Assembly (NCBI RefSeq): GCF_900106955.1 | Contig: NZ_FNNI01000002.1 | Location: 62,001 to 126,000, forward strand | DNA: 64,000 nt | DNA from: Aidingimonas halophila | GTDB lineage: Bacteria; Pseudomonadota; Gammaproteobacteria; Pseudomonadales; Halomonadaceae | Direction of reading: 5' to 3' | In this document: piece after piece, positions 53,736 through 60,449 of the stretch | How the letters are laid out: each line of letters opens with the position of its first letter | Numbering within the stretch: the first letter of the stretch is position 1 | Notes under the pieces: generated by a model | Databases searched by the model: none | The model's input: only the letters and a program-made list of their open reading frames with translations | What the model was told of the DNA's origin: nothing | Translations under genes and position numbers: made by a program

Positions 53736-54842
53736 TCAATACTCGACGACGACATCGCCCTTGGGTTTGCTGCAGCACGTCAGGATATAGCCCTCGGCGA
53801 TGTCTTCTTCGGTAATGCCACCGTTGTGTTCCATATCCACCTCACCGGAGCGCAACGAGGCCCGACAGGTGCCACAAATTCCCATGCCGCATGCCTTGGG
53901 AATGTGAAGCCCGAGCTTGGAGGCTGCCGCATGCACCGTCTCGTCGGTCGTGACACGCACGCTCTTGCCCGATTCACAAAACTCGACATTGACCATGTCG
54001 CTGATATTGATCTCTTCGGCTTCTGCCTCGGCCTGTTCCGCCAGTTCGATCACCTCTTCCTGCACATCGGCCGGCGTGGCTCCGAAGGTCTCCTGATGAT
54101 AATGGGCCATGTCGAAACCATTATCGTGCAGAATGCCCCGGATGGCCTTCATGAACGGCGTCGGACCACAGCAAAAGATTTCGCGCTCGAGGAAATCCGG
54201 TGCCATCAATTCAAGCATGGGCTGATTAACGTATCCACGAAATCCGGCCCATACCTCGCCCATGTCCTGACTGCGTTCACAGACGATATGCAATTTGAAC
54301 TCGGGCAGCCGCGAAAACATGTGGATCAATTCACGATGATAGATGATGTCTCGTGGCGACCGTGCGCAATGGATGAACTCCAGATCGACGCTGGCGTTGG
54401 TATCGAAGAACCAGCGCGCCATCGACATCAACGGCGTGATTCCCACACCACCGGACAGCATCAGTATCTTGTCGGCCGGGTAGTCGATGACGTTGAAATC
54501 GCCGACCGGACCATGAACGGCCAGTTCGTCACCCACCTTGATGTTGTCATGCAACCACGACGACACCTTGCCTCCCGGCAGGCGCTTGACGGTAATCGAG
54601 AAACTATAGGGGATCGAGGGCGAACTCGAGATCGTATAGGAGCGCATGATCGACTCGCCCTCGATTTCCAGCTCCAGCGTCACGAACTGCCCCGGCTTGA
54701 AAAAGAACATCAACGGTTGCTCGGCCATGAAACAGAACGTCCGCACATCCCAGGTTTCCTGGATCACCTTGACGCAGCGCACTTGATGCCGGCCGTTGGT
54801 CCAGGTCTGGGTCGTCACCTGGTTGAGGAAGCTCGTGGTCAT
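53736..54842 (-). CDS. gbcB: Glycine betaine monooxygenase reductase subunit
   Basis: A 368-residue electron-transfer protein: an FNR-like FAD/NAD(H) module (SYTISSSPSIPYSFSITVKR, LMLSGGVGITPLMSMARWFF, CCGPTPFMKAIRG) followed by a C-terminal plant-type 2Fe-2S domain (KACGMGICGTCRASLRSGEV and ILTCCSKPKGDVVVEY). It feeds electrons to GbcA, whose gene is divergently transcribed 261 bases away. ATG 54842 gives the family start; a frame extending to 54890 adds 16 unsupported residues. Generic HCP reductase-like annotation is the alternative, settled by the gbcA neighbour. Confidence 0.9.
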   Translation of the reverse strand: MTTSFLNQVTTQTWTNGRHQVRCVKVIQETWDVRTFCFMAEQPLMFFFKPGQFVTLELEIEGESIMRSYTISSSPSIPYSFSITVKRLPGGKVSSWLHDNIKVGDELAVHGPVGDFNVIDYPADKILMLSGGVGITPLMSMARWFFDTNASVDLEFIHCARSPRDIIYHRELIHMFSRLPEFKLHIVCERSQDMGEVWAGFRGYVNQPMLELMAPDFLEREIFCCGPTPFMKAIRGILHDNGFDMAHYHQETFGATPADVQEEVIELAEQAEAEAEEINISDMVNVEFCESGKSVRVTTDETVHAAASKLGLHIPKACGMGICGTCRASLRSGEVDMEHNGGITEEDIAEGYILTCCSKPKGDVVVEY

Positions 54843-54941
54843 GGTCGTTCCCGCCTGTCTGCAATGGGTGATCGACGTGCGACATAGCACACCGTTTCAC
54901 GCATTCTGCGCAGCCTTGGCTACCCCCACTTATCTGGCAAC

Positions 54942-54955
54942 GACATGGACATGTC
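54942..54955. promoter_or_regulatory. Dyad in gbcA/gbcB divergent promoter
   Basis: GACATG-ga-CATGTC is a perfect inverted repeat, about 100 bases before gbcB and 150 before gbcA. It could bind the betaine-responsive regulator of these genes; no regulator gene is adjacent. Rest of the 261-base gap shows nothing else clear. Confidence 0.35.
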
Positions 54956-55103
54956 ACTCTTTCCCCGGATGGAGAGCAGAAGCCCCCCCTGGCGTCGCGC
55001 CTGATGCAGTCAGCGTCGTCGCCAGACAACTGTGCTATCGAGCGCTGTTTCAGACTCAGCTGAACATCCACCATCAATCGTTCGACATCCAAGGATATCA
55101 GCC

Positions 55104-56390
55104 ATGCCCGCGCTACCCTCTCATCATCTGGACGATCCCCTGGCTTCGGTTCGCGAGGCAACATCAACCATGCTCGAACAGCGTGCCTACGGCTATTCAC
55201 TGCCGCAGCCGTTCTACAACGATGCGCGACTGTTCGCCCTGGACATGCAGGAGATCTATGCCAAGGAGTGGCTGTTCGCCGGGCATACCTGTGAAATTCC
55301 CAGCAAGGGAAATTACATGACCCTTCAGATCGGCGATGGCTCGGTGATCATCGTGCGAGGTGACAAGGGCACGATTCATGCGTTCCACAACACTTGCCGC
55401 CATCGCGGTTCACGTCTCTGTACCGCCGAACGCGGCAAGGTCGCCAAGCTGGTCTGCCCTTACCATCAATGGACCTATGATCTTGACGGTCGATTGCTGT
55501 TTGCAGGCACCGAAATGGGGCCCGATTTCGACCTGTCCGATCACGGTCTGGCCCCGGTCGCCGTCCGTTCTGGTGGCGGTTATATTTTCATCAACTTGGG
55601 TGACAATCCGGCGCCCATCGACGACTTCCTGGTCAGTCTCGAGCACTACTATGAGCCCTACGACATGGAAAATGTCAAAGTGGCCGCGGAGTCGAACATC
55701 ATCGAGCAGGGAAACTGGAAGCTGGTCATGGAGAACAACCGTGAGTGTTATCACTGCGATGCCTCACACCCCGAGCTCCTGAAGACGCTCTCGGAATTCG
55801 ATGATGCCGAGGATCCTCGCGCGACTCCTCAATACAAGACGTTCTGCCGACGCAAGCAGGCCGACTGGGACAGCGAGCACATCCCTTGGCAGCAGGCCCG
55901 TTTCGGACGTCGCAACCGTCTGGCACGCACCCCTCTGCTGGAAGGCGCCGTGTCGATGACCCTCGACGGCAAACTTGCCTGTCAAAAACTCATGGGGCGC
56001 ATGACCAGTGCCGACATGGGGACGCTACGCATGCTCCACTTGCCCAACTCGTGGAATCATTTCTGTGGTGATCATGGTGTCTCCTTCCGTGTATTGCCGA
56101 TATCCGCGCAGGAAACGTTGGTCACGACCAAGTGGCTGGTCCACAAGGATGCCGTGGAAGGTGTCGACTATGATGTCGAGCGGCTGCGATATGTGTGGGA
56201 TGCCACCAACGCACAGGACCGCCAACTGGTGGAAGAGAATCAGCGTGGCGTCAACTCGATGGCCTATCGCCCCGGCCCTTACTCCCCCACCTACGAATTC
56301 GCCGTGATCGACTTCGTCGAATGGTACAGCGAACGAATGCAGGACAATCTCAACCAGAACGCATCTCACCTGCATCTTGCCCAAGGCTGA
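55104..56390 (+). CDS. gbcA: Glycine betaine monooxygenase, Rieske oxygenase subunit
   Basis: A 428-residue Rieske non-haem iron oxygenase demethylating glycine betaine to dimethylglycine and formaldehyde. Rieske ligands are C98, H100, C118 and H121 (NTCRHRGSRLC, LVCPYHQWTYDL). The catalytic-iron region reads MENNRECYHCDASHPELLK. ATG 55104 has AAGGA eight bases upstream. The pairing with divergent gbcB and the nearby sarcosine oxidase operon distinguish it from carnitine or stachydrine demethylases. Confidence 0.9.
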   Translation: MPALPSHHLDDPLASVREATSTMLEQRAYGYSLPQPFYNDARLFALDMQEIYAKEWLFAGHTCEIPSKGNYMTLQIGDGSVIIVRGDKGTIHAFHNTCRHRGSRLCTAERGKVAKLVCPYHQWTYDLDGRLLFAGTEMGPDFDLSDHGLAPVAVRSGGGYIFINLGDNPAPIDDFLVSLEHYYEPYDMENVKVAAESNIIEQGNWKLVMENNRECYHCDASHPELLKTLSEFDDAEDPRATPQYKTFCRRKQADWDSEHIPWQQARFGRRNRLARTPLLEGAVSMTLDGKLACQKLMGRMTSADMGTLRMLHLPNSWNHFCGDHGVSFRVLPISAQETLVTTKWLVHKDAVEGVDYDVERLRYVWDATNAQDRQLVEENQRGVNSMAYRPGPYSPTYEFAVIDFVEWYSERMQDNLNQNASHLHLAQG

Positions 56391-56554
56391 CCTCCCCGTA
56401 ACGGGGCCCGTCATGGCGGGCCTCGTTGCATCACTCTCGCGCTCGTACTCTGCTTGCCAGCAGAAAAATCGGGCGCCCTGATGCCTCTCGGACGAACGTG
56501 CTGCTGTGGAAACGGTCACAAGGTCGGTTTCCCGAGTCGTTTCCGAGGACACTG

Positions 56555-58012
56555 ATGCGTTTACGCAACATCATTCTCATTACGGTCATCGTGCCACTGT
56601 TCGCCACACTGCTGGTCTTCAGCATGGTCGCGATCAAGTCATTGGAGGACAATGTCCGCTCCAAACTGCAGAACGAAGTGCAGATCATCACGCATGCCAT
56701 CGGCACGACCCTGAGTTATGCACTCGACAACGAGACCCCCGAGGCCATGCAGGAGGCATTGCATTCGGCCTTTTCCTTCCATCGTATCTACGGTGCGTAT
56801 GTCTTCGACGAAGATGGGGAGAAGATTTACGGTCTGGGGCTGGGCGAGGAATTATTCGAGCCCGAAGATATCCATGCCGTGGCAGAAAGTGGCGAACAGA
56901 CCGGTGCCTACCGTGAGCATGAGCGCTGGAACTACTACTCCACCCTGATGCCTCTGACCTCTTCGGACGGTGAAGTACGTGGCGTCCTTCAGGTCAATCG
57001 TCTCAATACCGGTATCGAAAACTACACGGGCTTCATCAGTCTGGTCGCTGTGGCGGTCTTCACCGTTGGGGCGGCCGGGATCGCCCTGATGATCTGGTGG
57101 GGATTCCGACGGTATATCGAACGTCCTCTCAACCGGTTGTTGGGCGTCATGGAGCGTGTCGAGAAGGGCGATAGAGAACACCGCGCTTCCGTCGAAGGGC
57201 CCGAGGAGTACCGGCAGTTATCCGTCGCTCTCAATGGCATGCTCGATGCAATGGCGGAGAAGGATGCCGATATCGAGGCGCGCCGGCAGAAGGAGATCGA
57301 GCTCGAGAAACGCCTGCGCAAATCCAAGAAACTCGCCGAGCTCGGCGTTCTGGCCGCCGGGGTCGCCCATGAAATCGGCGCCCCCTTGACCGTCATCAAT
57401 GGACAGGCACAACGTCTGGCGCGAAGTGAACACATGTCTGACGAAGAACAGGCGAAACTGCAACGCATCCGCAGTGAGGTCGACCGGATCGTCGTGATCG
57501 TCCGCCAGTTGATGGACCTTGGTCGGCAGCACAACGTGGAAAAAGAGTCACGCCACATCGGCGATCTGGTGACTGCCGCGTTGGAGTTGCTCGACGAGGA
57601 TGTCGACATTCACAGCACACGGATCGAGATCGATCTGCCGGAATCGGCCCCGGAGATCGTGGTCAATGGCCAGCAAATCATCCAGGTCATCACCAACCTA
57701 TTACATAATGCGCTGCAAGCCACGCCTGGCGGCCATGTTCGTATCAAGGCCAGGTTCGAGGACAACGAGGTAAACCTGCTCATCGAGGACGATGGGCCCG
57801 GTATCGATGACAACGTCAAGAACCAGGTCTTCGACCCTTTCTATACGACCAAGCCCGTAGGTCAAGGTAGCGGCCTGGGACTATCGATGGTTCATCGTAT
57901 CGTCAACGACCACGGCGGCACTGTCGGTGTCTTCGACAGTGAGCTCGGTGGCGCCGGCTTTGATATCAGCCTGCCACTGGAAACCTATGCGGTCACGTCA
58001 CAGGACGAATGA
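56555..58012 (+). CDS. Membrane sensor histidine kinase
   Basis: A 485-residue kinase: helix 1 at residues 5-27, a periplasmic sensor segment to about 157, helix 2 at 158-183, HAMP to about 237, then a coiled linker. The phospho-acceptor is H272 in AAGVAHEIGAPLTVINGQAQ; the ATPase has NLLHNALQAT (N box), DDGPGID and GQGSGLGLSMVHRI. It belongs with NtrC-type response regulators, as the next gene confirms (33 bases apart). The ligand is unknown; neighbours in C1 metabolism or the acidic exported protein are candidate outputs. GAGG lies seven bases before ATG 56555. Confidence 0.88.
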   Translation: MRLRNIILITVIVPLFATLLVFSMVAIKSLEDNVRSKLQNEVQIITHAIGTTLSYALDNETPEAMQEALHSAFSFHRIYGAYVFDEDGEKIYGLGLGEELFEPEDIHAVAESGEQTGAYREHERWNYYSTLMPLTSSDGEVRGVLQVNRLNTGIENYTGFISLVAVAVFTVGAAGIALMIWWGFRRYIERPLNRLLGVMERVEKGDREHRASVEGPEEYRQLSVALNGMLDAMAEKDADIEARRQKEIELEKRLRKSKKLAELGVLAAGVAHEIGAPLTVINGQAQRLARSEHMSDEEQAKLQRIRSEVDRIVVIVRQLMDLGRQHNVEKESRHIGDLVTAALELLDEDVDIHSTRIEIDLPESAPEIVVNGQQIIQVITNLLHNALQATPGGHVRIKARFEDNEVNLLIEDDGPGIDDNVKNQVFDPFYTTKPVGQGSGLGLSMVHRIVNDHGGTVGVFDSELGGAGFDISLPLETYAVTSQDE

Positions 58013-58045
58013 ACCACTCATGCAAGGACAAGGAGAGGAATTACC

Positions 58046-59416
58046 GTGCAAGCCCCTATTCTGATCGTGGAGGATGACAGCGCCATCCTCGAACTGCTCG
58101 AAGACGAATTGCGGGATGCCGGCTACGAAACGCTGGGGGCCGGCAGCGCCGAAGAAGCGATTGCCACTCTCAGCCACGAGCCGGTGGACCTGATCATCTG
58201 TGATGTCCGGTTGCCCGGCATCAGCGGCATGGAGTTACTGGAAAAGCTACGCCATGACGGCAACAAGGCCGGTTTCATCGTGATTACGGCCTTCGGTACC
58301 ATCGAACAGGCCGTAGAGGCACTGAAGATCGGTGCCGATGACTTCCTGACCAAACCACTGGACCTCGAAAATGTCCGTGAAGCCGTATACCGCGTACAGG
58401 AAAACCGACGGCTCGCTTCCCGGCTGGCCGAGGCAGGACAGCAAAGCCCGCACTTCCATGGCATCGTCGGCGAAAGTTCTGCCATGCAGGAACTGTTTCA
58501 CAATGCGGCTCGGCTGGCCAGGAGTGATGCCCCGATCCTGATCCTGGGGGAAAGCGGAACCGGCAAGGAATTGCTTGCCCGCGCCATCCATGCCGAAAGC
58601 GCACGCTGTGACGCCCCGTTTGTCGCCATCAACTGTGCCAGTATCCCTGCCGAGTTGATGGAGAGCGAATTTTTCGGCCACGTAAAAGGGGCATTCACCG
58701 GGGCCAATGAGTCCCGCCAGGGGCTATTCCAGGCCGCGCAAGGGGGCAGCCTGTTCCTTGACGAGATCGGCGAGATGTCGATCGCCCTTCAAGCCAAACT
58801 ATTGCGGGCGCTCCAGGAGAAAACCGTGCGTGCCGTTGGCGCGGAGAAGGAGGAAGCGGTCGATGTCCGAATCATCGCCGCCACGCATCGCGATCTGGAC
58901 AAGGAGATACAGGAAGGTAACTTCCGTAGCGACCTGTTTTACCGACTCGAGACCTTTTCCCTCAAGATCCCTCCATTACGAGAACGCAACGGCGATATCG
59001 ATCGCTTGATCGCTGCCTTGATCGAAAAGCACGCCGACACTCAAGGCAAGCGTATCGAACAAGTCGAACCGGTTGCTTTGCAAATGCTGCTGTCCTACGC
59101 CTACCCCGGCAATGTCAGGGAACTGGAAAATGCCATCATGCGTGCCGTCACCCTCGCCGAGGACGGTATCCTCAGCCATAAAGACCTACCGGAGCGTATT
59201 CAGGCACAGGACCCCCGACAATTGAGAAACATCACGGAGGAAGAAGGTAGCGGTCTTCCCGCCACCCAAGCGTCGTGGCCCAGCCTGGAAGATGTCGAAA
59301 AGCGTTATATCCAGAAAGTACTGGAAGCGACAGGAGGCAACAAAAGACGAACCGCCGACATTCTTGGCATTGCACGCAAGACGCTCTATCGGCGGCTCGA
59401 TGACGGTGATGGATAA
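58046..59416 (+). CDS. Sigma54-dependent NtrC-family response regulator
   Basis: A 456-residue activator: receiver domain with phospho-acceptor D53 (LIICDVRLPGISG), AAA+ domain with Walker A GESGTGKE (168-175), the sigma54-contacting loop GAFTGA (215-220) and the arginine finger region YRLETFSLKIPPLRERNGDI, then a Fis-type helix-turn-helix (NKRRTADILGIARKTLYRRL). It should activate sigma54 promoters when phosphorylated by the upstream kinase. The start is GTG 58046 with GAGAGG upstream. Targets are not identifiable here; no convincing -24/-12 element was found in the flanking gaps. Confidence 0.92.
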   Translation: MQAPILIVEDDSAILELLEDELRDAGYETLGAGSAEEAIATLSHEPVDLIICDVRLPGISGMELLEKLRHDGNKAGFIVITAFGTIEQAVEALKIGADDFLTKPLDLENVREAVYRVQENRRLASRLAEAGQQSPHFHGIVGESSAMQELFHNAARLARSDAPILILGESGTGKELLARAIHAESARCDAPFVAINCASIPAELMESEFFGHVKGAFTGANESRQGLFQAAQGGSLFLDEIGEMSIALQAKLLRALQEKTVRAVGAEKEEAVDVRIIAATHRDLDKEIQEGNFRSDLFYRLETFSLKIPPLRERNGDIDRLIAALIEKHADTQGKRIEQVEPVALQMLLSYAYPGNVRELENAIMRAVTLAEDGILSHKDLPERIQAQDPRQLRNITEEEGSGLPATQASWPSLEDVEKRYIQKVLEATGGNKRRTADILGIARKTLYRRLDDGDG

Positions 59417-59471
59417 CGACTGGATGGCAGTGTCTAGCCCCCGAGTCTGCCTCGAGGGCATGAATCACCTA

Positions 59472-59894
59472 TCAGGTCTCATCGGCAGGTTCGCTCGTCA
59501 CCTCTTCAGGCTCTTCTTCAGGCAGGTCGTCGGTTCCTTCCCCGAAGCCAGCGTCCTCACCATCGGAGTCGTAGCTCTCCTCAGCGTCACCCTGCATTTC
59601 TTCGTCCGGCTGGCCGCCAGTGGCATCACCGCCCATGGTACCTTCGTCGGCGGGATCCTGTTGCGTCCCGTCCATGCCATCGTTTTCCATCCCTTGATCG
59701 GACGTCATGTCCTCATCAGGTTGCGAGGCCTCCGGCTCGGTCTCTCCGCCGACAGCACCTTCATCGGCGGACTGCTCCGTGGACTGGGCCGTCGGATCGT
59801 CTTCCTCTTCCATGGCCATTGCCAGCGGACTGGCCACCAGCCCGAGAGAGACGCCCAATACACCGAGTGACTTGAGTAATTCCTTGGGTAACAT
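59472..59894 (-). CDS. Exported, extremely acidic low-complexity protein
   Basis: A 140-residue protein with an N-terminal signal sequence (LLKSLGVLGVSLGLVASPLA, cleaved near AMA). By hand count the remaining ~112 residues contain 43 Asp/Glu (about 38%) and no Lys, Arg or His. The rest is mostly Gly, Thr, Ser, Gln, Pro and Met in loose repeats (DEGTMGGDATGGQPDEEMQG). No family recognised. It is expected to be unfolded or calcium-dependent and may bind cations in the periplasm or at the surface. AAGGAG precedes the ATG. It is convergent with the response regulator (55 bases between stops). Confidence 0.75.
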   Translation of the reverse strand: MLPKELLKSLGVLGVSLGLVASPLAMAMEEEDDPTAQSTEQSADEGAVGGETEPEASQPDEDMTSDQGMENDGMDGTQQDPADEGTMGGDATGGQPDEEMQGDAEESYDSDGEDAGFGEGTDDLPEEEPEEVTSEPADET

Positions 59895-59958
59895 GCTTGC
59901 ACTCCTTACTATAAACTGCGGCTTTCCAATCTATGGGTATAAAACCACCCATGATACC

Positions 59959-60011
59959 GAGTGCCGTACCGCGCAAAGGTTCCATTTCGATGCGTAACCG
60001 GTACGGCACTC
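59959..60011. repeat. 13-bp perfect inverted repeat, potential long hairpin
   Basis: GAGTGCCGTACCG (59959-59971) pairs exactly with CGGTACGGCACTC (59999-60011) around a 27-base centre that itself can pair CGCA with TGCG. It lies 65-117 bases upstream of the acidic-protein gene, in a 297-base gap with no gene. A smaller hairpin ATGGGT/ACCCAT (59933-59952) lies between. Could be an operator, a structured leader or an attenuator. Confidence 0.6.
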
Positions 60012-60191
60012 AATACGAAGCACAAGTCATGCCAACAGTCATACCAAAGTATAATCAAGGAGTTATAAACATCAAGCCGGCGGTAGAACACTAGGTGTGT
60101 GGCCGACAAACGACACATGGGTCATTCTGTCACATCGCGCTGAGTCCCGGGTTCGACACAGCCCGCGTGAATGCCGCCCGGCCTATCCCGG

Positions 60192-60431
60192 TCAACGCAA
60201 TCCCGGCAGCAGGAAACGCTCGATCGCCTGGCGTACCGAGGGCAACATCATATCCGTATGCTGCATCCATTCCTGAACCTGTTCCCGCAATCCCGGCACA
60301 CCGACGTCGCGGTGTCGGCGTAAGGCCATCCGTGCGCAGGTTTCGGGACAGGACCCTTCCGGGATACGCACTCCCAATGCTACCAGGCGATGACGAAAAT
60401 CATCGCCATCGATCAGATCCACGATCATCAT
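60192..60431 (-). CDS. Small protein of formate dehydrogenase operon, CPETC motif
   Basis: A 79-residue protein starting 18 bases after the formate dehydrogenase alpha stop, in the same direction. It is in the place where FdsD (delta subunit) often occurs, but I do not see a convincing FdsD match. It has a Cys-x3-Cys pair (GSCPETCARMALRRHRD) and a C-terminal helix (LPSVRQAIERFLLPGLR). Could be an assembly or sulfur-transfer helper or a diverged delta subunit. Confidence 0.6.
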   Translation of the reverse strand: MMIVDLIDGDDFRHRLVALGVRIPEGSCPETCARMALRRHRDVGVPGLREQVQEWMQHTDMMLPSVRQAIERFLLPGLR

Positions 60432-60449
60432 GATTGACGCCCTCCCACC

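Noticed and set aside
56391-56425. Terminator after gbcA
   Set aside because: Two mutually exclusive hairpins (CCCCG/CGGGG at 56394-56406 and GGCCCG/CGGGCC at 56405-56422) are present, but without a T-run. They may act as a terminator, yet evidence is too thin to list.
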